The notes under the pieces: model-generated
What the model was told of the DNA's origin: nothing
The model's input: only the letters and a program-made list of their open reading frames with translations
The model's database searches: none
Shown: positions 31,627-41,390 of the stretch, one piece after another
Numbering within the stretch: the first letter of the stretch is position 1
Layout of the letters: each line of letters opens with the position of its first letter
Assembly: GCA_018136815.1 (NCBI GenBank)
Contig: CM030939.1
Location: 186,001-250,000, forward strand
DNA from: Isochrysis galbana
Taxonomy: Eukaryota; Haptophyta; Isochrysidales; Isochrysidaceae
DNA length: 64,000 nucleotides
Direction: 5' to 3'
Program-made: the position numbers and the translations under genes

Positions 31627-33039
31627 CTACTGTATTCTCGCAATGTTACAGCCGTTTTTCTAGCAATCCTATCAGACCCATAGTTGGTAATGGTGCCACA
31701 TCTTGAGCGATGTGGAGCGGCCCAACCCGAGGGTAAAAAAACAAAAACAACGCGATTTTAAGGTGGCGTCGCCACGGCGAGGAGGGGGAGGGCGGCGCGC
31801 GAAGCCGCCCAGCCCCTCCAGCTGCCATGGGGCCTGACGGCTGTGGATGGCAGCTGCACGACCCGTGCGGCTGGCGGAGTGATCAGTGGGTACGTGGCCT
31901 CCGCCGATGGCGCGCATGGCCCAGCTGCGCACCCGCCTCACAGAAGCGGGGTGGGGTCGGGCAAGGGCGCTCGTATGGGGCTGCGCAAGGCGTTTGGCAG
32001 GGCATGGGGTCGAGAGGGGCGCTGCCAGAGGGAGAAGGGCGGTCGGTCCATTGAAAAGGGGTCAAAAGGCGGCTCTTTCGCCGGAAGGGCGCCCGCCTGC
32101 ACGGCCCTCAGAGTTCGTGGCTGCCGTGTGCGACTTTGCCTGGCACGTCTCCGCACCTGGACCTGCGATCGGTCATGAGGGTATGACGGCCGCTTGATGC
32201 GGCTGTGCGTGGCGCGTGAATAGCGGGAGGCCTCTTGGGTATATGGGCCGGCGGCCCACGGCTGCTTCCGGCCGTGCGGGCGCACAAAGCCTGGCGCGAA
32301 ACTCGAATGGCGTATGTGTGTGGTCGGCTCGCTAAGTGCAAGGGCACCGGTGCCGCAATTGAGTCTTTAAAGTGGGGGGACATAATTTTGTGCGTGTGCA
32401 TAGGTGTCCGTCTGGCTCTCAGACCATGTTGGGGAGCCAGCTGCAACAAAATTAGGGGACATGCAATTCACCTGGCCATGCATTCGGGGCGCGTGTCGCG
32501 GGTATGCAGACAAGTGTGCTATCCGGGGTGCTCGATTTATAGTTGATGTAACTGGGTCAATTCCGGTGCAATGTGCCTTCACTCCGTTCTGGATGGACCA
32601 CCAATTTGGATTGTAGACCGGTCGAAACAATTTCCAGTACTCAAAATTTTTTTAGCATCATTCCCCTTACTCTTACTCCAACTCCTCCACACAGCTCAAT
32701 TCCGACAACACTTCAGATTCCGGATCTGAGCAATCGCAATGGCCCATCGGGTCACTATGAGGGGGCGGACTAACACTGGCAGGAGGCTGCCGATCTGCAC
32801 TCCCAGGGACGGCTGCTTCGTCCTTCTCCTGCACAATGCGCACTTGCCGAAAATACAACCAAACCTGAGGTTGCACCCTCTGAGAAGGGGGTGGGAGACT
32901 GTGGTTTCGTCTATCCTGTGGCATGGCTCGTATCATTCCTGTTCTCGCGAGTCCTTCTCATTAGTCCATCCGTGATATTCTCCGGTTTGTAGTGTTGAGG
33001 TTCTAACTAAATCCTGTTATTTTTAGGTTATATTTCTTA
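31627..33039. other. Intergenic, no supported gene
   Basis: 31627-31700 is probably the kinase 3' UTR. 31760-32260 is GC-rich with open frames on several strands but no motif. 32640-32990 is AT-richer and has none either. Confidence 0.45.
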
Positions 33040-33215
33040 TGTCTAGCCCTCTCGCCGCCTGCAAGAGGTCGTCAGAGATTTGTAGATTAAAGTCTTTGTC
33101 CACCTTGTAGAGAGGGCTTATCAATTTCCTAATGTGTTTGTTGCTCGGGGCGTGTAGCGCCAATGCGCGTTTCCTCGGTCTCAATCTCAAGCCGGACATC
33201 AAGCTGGTAATCATG
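33040..33215 (-). repeat. Coding-like repeat, pair of 24613-24795
   Basis: Minus-strand translation shares APSNKHIRKLISPLYKVDKD with the 24.6-kb copy and ends DIRNIT. This copy keeps an open frame of about 70 residues. It is probably a remnant of a mobile-element protein. Confidence 0.55.
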
Positions 33216-33274
33216 GGCGGTAAGTGAGCGCGCACATTGCCGATTGGACGTCGCCGATGCTTAGGTTGGTCGTC

Positions 33275-33449
33275 GAGTCGATCACCAATGGAGTATCGGG
33301 AGGACCCAGACGCTCATCCTCGACCGCAACCGGATCCGCAGAGCTTTCGGCTGTCGTCGGTGGACCTCTCGTGCAACCCGATTGGCGTGGAGAGCCAGCC
33401 AATGCTCTCACAGCTGAGGAAGCTCAAGGTGCAAGTCACCCGGCTATGA
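33275..33449 (+). pseudogene. Leucine-rich-repeat gene end, frameshifted
   Basis: One frame reads QTLILDRNRIR; the next, one base off, reads LSSVDLSCNPIGVESQPMLS then QLRKLKVQVTRL and stops. These match consecutive repeats of the ribonuclease-inhibitor type (L-x-x-L-x-L-x-x-N-x-I). The upstream part is missing, so this is a C-terminal scrap or the last exon of a lost gene. Confidence 0.4.
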
Positions 33450-33689
33450 TCACGAGGCGCGGAGGGAGGGGGGTCAAGGTCAAACACCCTAGTAATTATA
33501 ATGTGTATGTATGCGGGTGTATAATTTCTCCCTTATTCGGGAGGCAAAGGAGGAAGGGGAGTCAAACACCCTCGTAATTATAATGTGTATGTATGCGGGT
33601 GTATAATTTCTCCCTTATTGGGGTGGTGCACTGGGACTTTTGATGGCCCGCACCTTGACCTTGAGGGAAAGGAGAGCCCAAATGAAGGC

Positions 33690-33836
33690 AAGCCGCCTCG
33701 CACGCACCTGCTCGGCCTCCGATGGCGGGCGCGGTCGCTTCGACAGCGACTGCTCCATGGGGGCTGGCGAGCCGCCCTCGGCGGGGGGGCCTGGAGGAGA
33801 GGAGGGGAGCGGCGGCGCGCTCCATGGCAACTGACT
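33690..33836 (-). repeat. Dispersed GC-rich repeat, pair of 61345-61500
   Basis: Its reverse complement matches 61345-61500 through GGCC...GCCGAGGGCGG, CCCATGGA, AGTCGCTG..GAAGCG and GCGCACCTGCTCGGCCTC-type blocks. Short frames in it are open in both copies, but no protein is recognised. Confidence 0.6.
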
Positions 33837-33892
33837 ATAACTGTAAAGTTATTTGAGTAGCGGTACTAGTACTGCGGTACTATACTAATGCT

Positions 33893-34388
33893 AATAAAAA
33901 TCCTAGTTGGGCTGTAAGCACTGATATTAGTACTGATGCATTAGTATTAGCTCCCCAGCCAGGAGCTGATATACTGATGTTAGTCCCTAGTCCCTAGGCT
34001 GCCAGTTAAAAAATAAGACTAAAAACAAAACTCCGGAGCGGGAACGAGCCCCCGCGAACAAGCACAGAGGCGCGCCCGCCCGCTCCCTCCCCCCCCATCT
34101 CCTGCTAGCTGCCCACCCCCCACCACCTTGGCCTCTTGGCCTCTTCACATGCATCTGCGCAACTCCTGCTCTCTGTTTGTTTGCGCTGCCCTCCCCTTTG
34201 CGCGCGCGCCACGCGCTGCACGCTGAACACCCCCCAGTAAGTATAAGTATAATAATAGCGATACTAGAAGTTGTAATAGTGTTTAGTGGTGTAAGCTGAG
34301 ATGCAAGTACTGATGTAAGTATAAGCTCAAAACCACCGTAAGCTTACGGCGACTGACAGCCCAACTACCAACTAGGATAAAAATAAAT
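33893..34388. mobile_element. MITE-like element with inverted ends
   Basis: The left end has AATAAAAATCCTAGTTGG and GCTGT; the right end has ACAGCCC, CCAACTAGGATAAAAATA in reverse complement. The ends are AT-rich with TAGTACTGATATTAG-like subterminal motifs, and the roughly 490-bp middle has no gene. A clean target duplication is not visible. Confidence 0.45.
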
Positions 34389-35641
34389 CGTAAATCGCTA
34401 ATGCTCAATGATATTATTATTATCTCGGGCGCGGGGACGGGCTACCCCTACCCGCAACAGAAACAAACCAGAAGGCCTACTCAGAAACCACGCTTCGAAC
34501 CAGGCCCAGGCCCGCCCAAGGTACAAGGTAGTGTACCCGGACCCCTGAACCCGAAGAAAAAGACAAAGGAACGACGGGGGGAAAGTGATGAGTGCGAGGG
34601 AAGGGACACAAGGGCAGTGTCGGCGGTAAGGTGGAAATTGCCCAGTAGCCAATAGGTGTTAGCACCGAATCTTCGTATGTTTATTATTATTTGTAGTGTC
34701 ATATGTTGTTCACCAATAACTCAATCCAACATCGCCACGGAGCAGCAACACACGCGCGCACAGCAAACAGGACGCACGAGCAAAGAGGACGTTGGAACAT
34801 CGAGCAAGCATCACCGGCAGAGAGGTGTCCTGGTGCTTGACATTCTTCTCCTTATTCCAGAGAAAGCAGACCATGGACGGGTGAACGGATCGTGCACAGT
34901 GCACACAATTGACGGGTACGCCGTACAGATCCATTGGGCTGGGATAGGCAGGCGGTATCGAGAGGTCTTGCATCTTCAGTCGGCAGAGCAAGCGCATGCC
35001 CACGGCGATGCCCACGATTATCCGCGCAGCATGCGTATATCCACCAGCTTGCTTCCTCACTGCCCACGGAGTGCGCAAGCTTCCTCACTGCCCACGGACT
35101 GCGCGGGTTGCGCACGTCAAGATGTACAGTGCGCATGCCATGCGGGGAACAGCGGCAGACAGCGCGACAAAAAAGCTAGCACGATCGAGTAACAGCAAAA
35201 GACAGAGGGGCGCAACGTCGCGTCCGGCTGCGGGAGAGGCGGACGGCGGGAGGGTCCTCCGTAGCGATGAGCCATCCGGACCACACGGGATTCATGGAAG
35301 GGCCACACGGGGCAAGAAGGCGCGATTTGGACTGCTAGGTGCGGCAGCGTCGGAGTAGCGCTCCGGGCATATGTACGTAGCGGCCTGATCCTCGCAAGGG
35401 ACCGGGGCGAGCTCTTTGTCGCAGCGCCCCTCCCATTCACGTGGAGGGAGGGGGGAGGTGTGGAGCGCGGCTGGAGGCTGCGCAGGGTGGCGTTCCAAAG
35501 CTTGCCCGCAGAGAGTACACGACAGGTAGGGTTGGGTTTCGGGTGTGCGTCCGTGTCAAGGGGCACAGAGGTGTCAAGGGAGCCATGGAGAGCATTACAC
35601 AGAGAGGGGCGCATCGGCGAAAAGGAGGGATCGAGCGCCGC
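34389..35641. other. Intergenic, no supported gene
   Basis: A 28-bp unit (TTCCTCACTGCCCACGGA) is tandemly repeated at about 35050-35102. 35590-35641 is probably the 3' UTR of the CXXC gene. Frames at 34656-35192 show no motif. Confidence 0.45.
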
Positions 35642-36457
35642 TCAGCCGGGGGGCGGTGTCTGGTGTGCAAGCACAGCAGACGCACTTAGGATGTTGAGAG
35701 CACCACGGCATGTCCCGTCAGGGCTTTGCGTTGTGGAAAGGTTGGAGGGCAGGGCAGGCTGCTGCACATCGAGAATGGTGAGCGGCTGCCTTCGTGCATG
35801 ATTGGGGAAGCCCTGAGCCGTGGCGGGGCTCCCGCAGAACAGCTGTTGCTGGTAGTCTGGTGTAAGCTCATATGCACCAAGCCCAGTGGAGCGGGGCTGC
35901 GGCTGTGTCAGCGGCGGCGAGTGCGAGGGCGCAGCCGTGTTGTGCTGGTGTGCGAGGAGGTTGGCGTTGGTGCAGACGCGGGAGATGCACGCTTTCTTTC
36001 GGATCCCGCTTCCTCCAAACTTGGGCTTGTCCAGGCACTCCTTACAGTGGCCACAGTCTGGCGCGCGGCATGCGTCGCACGCACCGCAGCGGTTCGTGCG
36101 CGGTGCAGTCCTGTGAGCGTACGAGCGCGCGGCGGCGAGAAGCGAGGCGGAAGAACGACTCTCTTCCTCTCCTCCAACATCATCTCCTCCCTCCTCGGCC
36201 AAAGAGAGCCGTGGAGGCGAGACAGTGGAGATCTTTGGTGGTGGAGGCGGTGGGGGGCGAGAGAGGGGGAGAGGGCTCTCCTCCTCCTCCTCCTCCTCCT
36301 CCTCCTCTGAGCTCTGGTCGTCCTCGTCGAAGAGGGCGGTATTGTCGGAGTCAAAGGAGCGGTGTGTGTGTGGCTGCGCCTCGCGCTTCAGCTTGGCGTC
36401 CTGCCGGATCCAGAACTGGTCCCACTCGGAGTCGGTCATGAGGTGGCACTCCGGCAT
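35642..36457 (-). CDS. CXXC zinc-finger (CpG-binding type) protein
   Basis: A 271-residue nuclear protein candidate starting at ATG 36457 (MPECHLMTDSEWDQFWIRQD). The CXXC domain lies at residues 121-162: CGACDACRAPDCGHCKECLD, then KPKFGGSGIRKKACISRVC, with all eight zinc-binding cysteines (124, 127, 130, 135, 138, 141, 157, 162) and the KFGG loop kept. In other eukaryotes this domain binds unmethylated CpG in MLL, CFP1, KDM2 and DNMT1. Here no catalytic domain accompanies it: the N-terminal half holds an acidic run (about 50-60) and a Pro run, and the C-terminal tail is Pro/Gln-rich. The frame stays open upstream to 37519, but that part is Pro/Arg-rich sequence from a G-rich tract, so I chose the first ATG in ordinary sequence. 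It may act as a CpG-island adaptor. Confidence 0.8.
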   Translation of the reverse strand: MPECHLMTDSEWDQFWIRQDAKLKREAQPHTHRSFDSDNTALFDEDDQSSEEEEEEEEEESPLPLSRPPPPPPPKISTVSPPRLSLAEEGGDDVGGEEESRSSASLLAAARSYAHRTAPRTNRCGACDACRAPDCGHCKECLDKPKFGGSGIRKKACISRVCTNANLLAHQHNTAAPSHSPPLTQPQPRSTGLGAYELTPDYQQQLFCGSPATAQGFPNHARRQPLTILDVQQPALPSNLSTTQSPDGTCRGALNILSASAVLAHQTPPPG

Positions 36458-37639
36458 GGCGGAGCGGTGTATTGCCGTCGAAGGGAGGGTTGTGGGGAGG
36501 GAAGAAAAGGCCCCGTTTTGGAGGAGAAAAGCCCCGAGGGGAAGGTGGGAGAGGGGAGGGTGGCGGGTGGCGGGTGGCCAGGGCAGTGACCGGTTCGCCC
36601 TTTCTGAGAGGGTGGGGAGGGCGGGAGGGAACGTCTCGGTTGGAGAGAAGAAGCTCAGTGAATGGGTGAGAGAATGGAGGGGGGTGTGAGGGGAGGGAGA
36701 GGGTTGGATGGGCGAGAGGGGGGGGAAGGGGGAGGGGGAGGGGGGGCGAGACGAGAAGGGGATCCGGCTGTTGCGGCAAGGCGGAGAGGGGCGCGGGGGG
36801 GCGCGGGGGGGGCGCGGGGGGGGGCTTCTGTGGGCGCCCGGACGGGCCGAGAGAAAGGAGAGGAGGGGGGATCCAGCCGCGGGGGGGGGAAAGGCGGCGA
36901 CCCCTCGCGCGGGGGGGAAGAGGGGGGCGGCCTTCCCCCCGCGCCCCCAAGCGGCCCGCGCCTCGTCAGCCACGCATACCGGCCGCGCCGTTCCTCGAAG
37001 TTTCTGCGCAAGCCTCCGCCCGGCCCCCCGCGCCCCCCGCCCCCCTTCCCCCTCCCCCCCTTCCCCCCGCGGCGCGTATATGAGACCCCGAAACCAAGCC
37101 GTCCAGATCGAGCGAGGCCGCCCGTGGAGTGTCCCTGCCTCGTCTAGATGCAGGCGCGCGCGCGGGGGGGGGGGGGGGAAGGGCGGGCGGCGGCGGCGCG
37201 GGGGGGGGGCCGTCGTCTCTCCTTCATTCCCCACGAAAGGAAGCTCTTCATTCCCACTACTAGAACTACTTCCACCTCTCTCTCTCTCCTCCCGGACTTG
37301 GCGGCGAGACGGCCGGCCGGTCAGGTTAAACTCTTCAGAAAAGAGAAGGAAGAAGCCGTGGAGAGCAATCGGCCGTGAGAGAGAGAGAGAGAGAGAGGAT
37401 GCTAGGGGAGAGTTGTTGGCAGGCGCGAGACGCCGCCCGTCGTCGGCCGGTCGCCGGAGAGCGAAGAGCGACGACCGGACGGACGGATGGTCGTGGAACC
37501 GTCGCCGCGTTCGCCGCAACCGTTCGCTGCTCGCGAGACCGGCAAGGTGCGAAGATGCACGAGTGCGAGTGGACCGTCGTCCTCATCCTCACATCCTCAC
37601 CCTCACTCTCACTCTCACCCTCGGCCTCTCGAAGATGTT
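36458..37639. other. G-rich region upstream of the CXXC gene
   Basis: 36660-36960 and 37160-37215 are G runs on the plus strand; 37375-37400 is (GA)n. A TATA-like GCGTATATGAG at about 37074-37084 points rightward, but no gene follows it. Frames here are Pro/Arg low complexity. Confidence 0.5.
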
Positions 37640-37820
37640 GTAGCCCGGTCACTCACTAGGGGGGTGCGGAGGGCACCATCTCATGTAATGGGCAAACGAA
37701 GGACGAAGGCCTAAATAAGCTTCCTACATGTTCCAATATGGGAGATCCGCAAAGAAACCCGGGGGTCTTCCGGCAAAATTTTCGAAAAATACAAAATACC
37801 CGATTTCAGGCCTAAATACT
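37640..37820 (+). repeat. Dispersed repeat, copy 1 of 3
   Basis: Shares GCCCGGTCACTCACTA, GGGGGTGCGGAGGGCACCA, AATAAGCTNCCTA and a TTTTCGAAAAATAC..GGCCT block with 46690-46880 (reverse), and its first half with 54243-54385. No gene content is visible. Confidence 0.65.
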
Positions 37821-38161
37821 AAATACCCGATTTCAGGCCTCTGACGAGTGGTAGTTGTAAACCAGCATCTGTTGGGTATTCTAGGTATCCTGATACCCGC
37901 CTCGCCGCTGCTAGGCTGCTAGGGCGCCCATGCCCCCGACATGAACATTAATGCACCATATACTAGCACCATGCACCACATACTTTACACCCAACACGTA
38001 ACATGTAACATGTCTGATGTCTCCAACAGGCCTATTCAAGCCCAATCTCAATCTCCAGTTTCCAGGCTTTACGCTTTTGCTCTTTTTGGCGGATCTGCTC
38101 CACAATCCACAATCTTGAACTGGAGATGATCCATTCTTAGATCTGAGAACTGAGAATCGTC
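37821..38161. other. Short intergenic stretch
   Basis: AT-richer sequence with no gene. At 38138-38161 AGATCTGAGAA..GAATC resembles AGATCTGAGAATC at 39080-39092, the likely target duplication of the element between them. Confidence 0.4.
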
Positions 38162-39079
38162 AACTAAGTTTATACTTAGTTCGCCCATGCATGGGGGGGC
38201 ACGAGCCCCCCCCCCCCTCTCCACTCCTCCCTTGCCATGGGGGAGGAACCACATATGCTCCTTGCACGCCTGATGGCTTGCCAGGAGCCAGGAACCCACT
38301 GCCCTGGTGACACCCACTCTCCACTCTCTCAGTGGCAGGCTCGCCTGCCTCGCGCATCCTGGCCTTTCGTGGCCAGCCCATCGCTCAAACCCCCCGCTCC
38401 CCCCCTGTTCGACAGGCAGACAGGTGCAGAGTGAGAGAGTGAGGGCCCCTGAGGCCCAGGCTCGCCTACCTCGCGCATCCTGGCCTGTCGTGGCCAGCCC
38501 ATCGCTCCAATCCCCCCTCCCCCTGTTTGACAGGCAGACAGGTGCAGAGTGGGGGGCCCTGAGGCCCAGGAGCGCCAGCGAGGGAGAGGCAGGGGAGACC
38601 AGGACCCAGCCCTAGCCTCCTCTGCCCCCTGAGCTGGCCTCCAGGAGCCTCCAGGGGTCGTCTGAGGCAGCTGCAGGCCTGTCATAGGTCATAGGCGCGC
38701 CATCGCGCGTGCCTGCAGGAGAGGGGAGAGAGAGCGCGGAGAAGGGGGTGGGCGGAGCGAGGGCTCCGACCACCGAAAAATATGTAAGTCCCGCACCTGT
38801 TTACAAGAGAAGTTGGGACTGAGGACGCCGCCAGCCCGGTAGGCATAGGAGGAAGGGGGAACGGATCACCGGGGAAGGGGGGGGGGGGGGGGCACCGATC
38901 ATATCCAAGCCCTTTTCCCCTATCCCCCTAGTAGTGCACGGGGGGAGTCGCCTGATGGCGGGGGGGAAAGGGCCGGGAGAGTGGGGGTGTAGAAAGTTTT
39001 GCTGCGTGAGTAGTAGAAAGTAGAGGGTCCACGGCCGTGTGTGCGGTGAGACTATTACTACTAAGAAGTTTAATTAATA
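38162..39079 (-). mobile_element. 760-bp family, copy 2 (with internal tandem duplication)
   Basis: Reverse-oriented, full-length copy from AACTAAGTTTATACTTAG (3' end) to TTTAATTAAT (5' end). It is about 918 bp because a roughly 120-bp block (TCGCGCATCCTGGCC ... GAGGCCCAG) is tandemly duplicated at 38338-38575. The flanks AGATCTGAGAA(CTGAGAA)TC and AGATCTGAGAATC look like an imperfect target duplication. Confidence 0.75.
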
Positions 39080-39103
39080 GATCTGAGAATCATGAGGAGA
39101 AAC

Positions 39104-39379
39104 CTTAAACCTTTTAATAGTCTCACCGCACACGCGGCCGTGGACCCTCTACTTCCTACTCACGTAGGAAACTTTCTACACCCCCACGTCCCCGGCCCTT
39201 CTCCCCCCGCCATAAGGCGACTCCCCCCGTGCACTACTAGGGGGATAGGGGTGAAGGACTTAGACTTAGATATGGTCCGGTGGCCCGCGCCCCCCCCCGG
39301 TGATCATTCCCCCCCTTCCTCCTGTGTCTCCGAGTGGGCGGCGGTCTCAGCCCCGACTTATCTTGTAAACAGGTGCGGG
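39104..39379 (+). mobile_element. 760-bp family, 5' half (copy 3), joined to a coding sequence
   Basis: Near-identical to 49690-49950 from CCTTTTAATAGTCTCACCG to GTAAACAGGTGCGGGA, then it diverges exactly at the ATG of the following ORF. It lies head-to-head with copy 2, forming an inverted repeat with arms of at least 38 bp (39019-39056 and 39116-39153) that extend further with mismatches. Confidence 0.8.
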
Positions 39380-40303
39380 ATGGAGGCTGGAGTTGCAGCG
39401 GTCGAGGAGTGTTTGTTGCACGTGTTCAACGTGCACGAAGGCCAAGGCCCCTTCACAGGTGAGGACCGTCGGTGCAGATTTCACGACATGCCATACGAGT
39501 CGAAGCACTACATCACATGTCCGGACTTGCAGCAGGCTCTCCTTGCCTATGTCAAGAAGTCCATCTACGACCATCGCGAAGCCATCTTTACCGCGAAGGG
39601 CGCCGTCACTCAGAATAGTTCTGAAAGGGTGGGGAGTGTGTGTTTGTTGTATCGTGGCAAGGGTTTGAATATGGATGGTGTGCACTACGCAGCCGCCACT
39701 GATTGTGGCTTGCTACATGTTAACGGCACCGTGCTGGAAGTGTTCAGGAGTGTGTTGCTGAAAGCCAAGATAGTTGACCCAGAGTTGGACGCATATGGCA
39801 GTTGGCAGGAAGATGTGTGCCGCCAGCTGGGGCTGCACGTGTCCGACGAACAGCGCGGTCAGTGGCAGGTGGATGCGCAGCGGCGCGCCGCGCGAAGCCT
39901 TGCGCGGCGCGAGGAGGCGTACAAGAGAAAGCGCGCAGTAGCGCGCCGCAAGCAGAAGGAGAAGCGGAACCAGGAGCGCAAGACGACGTCAAAGCAGCAC
40001 ACCTACAAGGAGAAGAAGGTGGAGTGTGACGAGAGGCAGGATGGGGGAGACGGTCAGGGGGGTCAGGGCAAAAATGGATGCGCGGGGGCTTGCACATGCT
40101 CTGTGAACGCCAAATGTGCGAATGCGGCGTGTCCGTGTGTTCGTGCAAAGGTGCCTTGTTCACCTCTATGCCACAGTGGGCGCCCCGCCTCTAGGTGTGT
40201 ACGTTGTGCAGTTGAGGTCGCTTTGGGAGCGCAGGCAAAGGAAGATGTGTGCTCAAGTAGTGAATCGGAAGCTGAGTCAGTGTGTAGCTGCATGCAAGAC
40301 TGA
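39380..40303 (+). CDS. Transposase-like C-terminal region with Cys-rich CXC tail
   Basis: A 307-residue protein if it starts at ATG 39380; an in-frame ATG at 39092 would add 96 residues translated from the repeat. The N-terminal part contains a CPDLQ motif and AVTQNSSERVGSVC, resembling the TQNxNE motif seen downstream of the catalytic core in some transposase-like proteins of marine eukaryotes. A basic coiled stretch follows (about 165-225). The C-terminus has a cysteine array, CTCSVNAKCANAACPCVRA then VPCSPLCHSG, like CXC/CRC-type DNA-binding arrays, and an acidic SSSESEAES end. The DDE core is absent, so this is not an active transposase. It may be a remnant of the element that mobilised the 760-bp family, or a captured host gene. 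Similarity was judged by memory of motifs only. Confidence 0.55.
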   Translation: MEAGVAAVEECLLHVFNVHEGQGPFTGEDRRCRFHDMPYESKHYITCPDLQQALLAYVKKSIYDHREAIFTAKGAVTQNSSERVGSVCLLYRGKGLNMDGVHYAAATDCGLLHVNGTVLEVFRSVLLKAKIVDPELDAYGSWQEDVCRQLGLHVSDEQRGQWQVDAQRRAARSLARREEAYKRKRAVARRKQKEKRNQERKTTSKQHTYKEKKVECDERQDGGDGQGGQGKNGCAGACTCSVNAKCANAACPCVRAKVPCSPLCHSGRPASRCVRCAVEVALGAQAKEDVCSSSESEAESVCSCMQD

Positions 40304-40834
40304 GTTATGATATGATGGGTTGGCTTATGCGGTAGTATGTTCGTTAACTTTCCAATGCTCACCGATGACCTACGTCCTACGTCGCCCCCCGCCCATTCCG
40401 GCTTAATTTCGGGCGTGCAACGGGGCGCCTCGCCGACCTTGTGCTACGGAGGGCTTGCACAACAATACAACATGACTTCTAGTACCTCAAAATCCTTCAC
40501 TTTCAAAGTTGACCCGCCCCTTCTGCTGTGCGAGCGCAAACAAAAAGAGTACTCAACAATTGTGTCCCGCAGTGCCAGCGGTGGCGGCGAGACGGCGAAA
40601 AATACAAAAATTGAGGTATTGGAACCGTGGGGATATTGTTAGACAATCTCTTCTTACTCAAATTTCAAACAAGCACGCGCACAACGAAAGGAATTAAGGC
40701 CCACAATCAGCCCCCTCCTCAACCCTACGCTTGCGCGTCTTGGGTGATTCGGTTGACTCGCGAAAACCAACCTCAGACGCTCCATACAATGCCTGAAGTT
40801 TTGTCTCCACATACCCGGGGAGCATGCTCCTGCG
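40304..40834. other. Intergenic, no supported gene
   Basis: This follows the Cys-rich ORF. The 3' end motif of the 760-bp family (AAGTATAAACTTAG) is not found here, so a complete larger element cannot be drawn. No other feature is seen. Confidence 0.4.
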
Positions 40835-41330
40835 TCACTTCTTCGTCTGCACCAGCGCCCTCACCATCCCGGTGCGAGCGCACCAGCGCTTCTCCCGGCT
40901 ACCCATCTCCTTTGCATACATTTCCTCCGCGTAGGGGTGCTCCCCGCCAGGCACGCCACGTCTGCGCGTCGGCCTCCAGCTGAACGCCCTGAAGCAAATC
41001 GCGCGTGCACATGAGGGGATCGCCTCCTGCGCCGCAGCAGCCGCTTCCCGCGCCCCCTCCTCGTCCTAAGCGTCACGCACAGCAGTGCTGTGGTGGACGC
41101 CCGCTTGCCGCGCTGCACCTGCATCACGCGCAGCGGCTCGCGAGTCGCCTCGGGCGGCGTGTCGGCCAACAAGGCGCAGCCAGGCACCACTCCAGTGTTC
41201 AAACCCTGCGGGTCGCCGAACACCCACAGCCCAAACATGAGTGTGGTAGCCTGCAGGGCCGGGCTGGTGCCGGCGGGTGGGCGGACGCCACCTGCCGCGC
41301 ACGTACCAGAAAAAAAACCTTAAGAACCAC
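40835..41330 (-). pseudogene. Possible minus-strand gene end, unrecognised
   Basis: The minus strand reads GLWVFGDPQGLNTGVVPGCA and a following VMQVQRGKRASTTALLCVTL. In another frame it reads GVPGGEHPYAEEMYAKEMGS then REKRWCARTGMVRALVQTKK with a stop at 40835-40837. A splice or frameshift near 41000-41060 would join them. It overlaps the upstream region of the coiled-coil gene. There is no family match. Confidence 0.3.
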
Positions 41331-41390
41331 CTTAAAAACCCTCGATTTACAACTTTCCCCTTTTCTTTTCCCCTTTCGTCCGGCGACTCG

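Noticed and set aside
34485-34510. GGTTCGAA-like motif that could be a tRNA T-loop (minus strand)
   Set aside because: The flanking bases do not pair as a T-stem and no acceptor stem or anticodon arm could be found. No tRNA or rRNA gene was seen anywhere in the window.
37074-37084. TATA box for a plus-strand gene
   Set aside because: No supported coding sequence follows in that direction; it may be chance.
36458-37519. N-terminal extension of the CXXC protein (350 more residues)
   Set aside because: The sequence is Pro/Arg low complexity from G-runs; the ATG at 36457 begins ordinary protein sequence.
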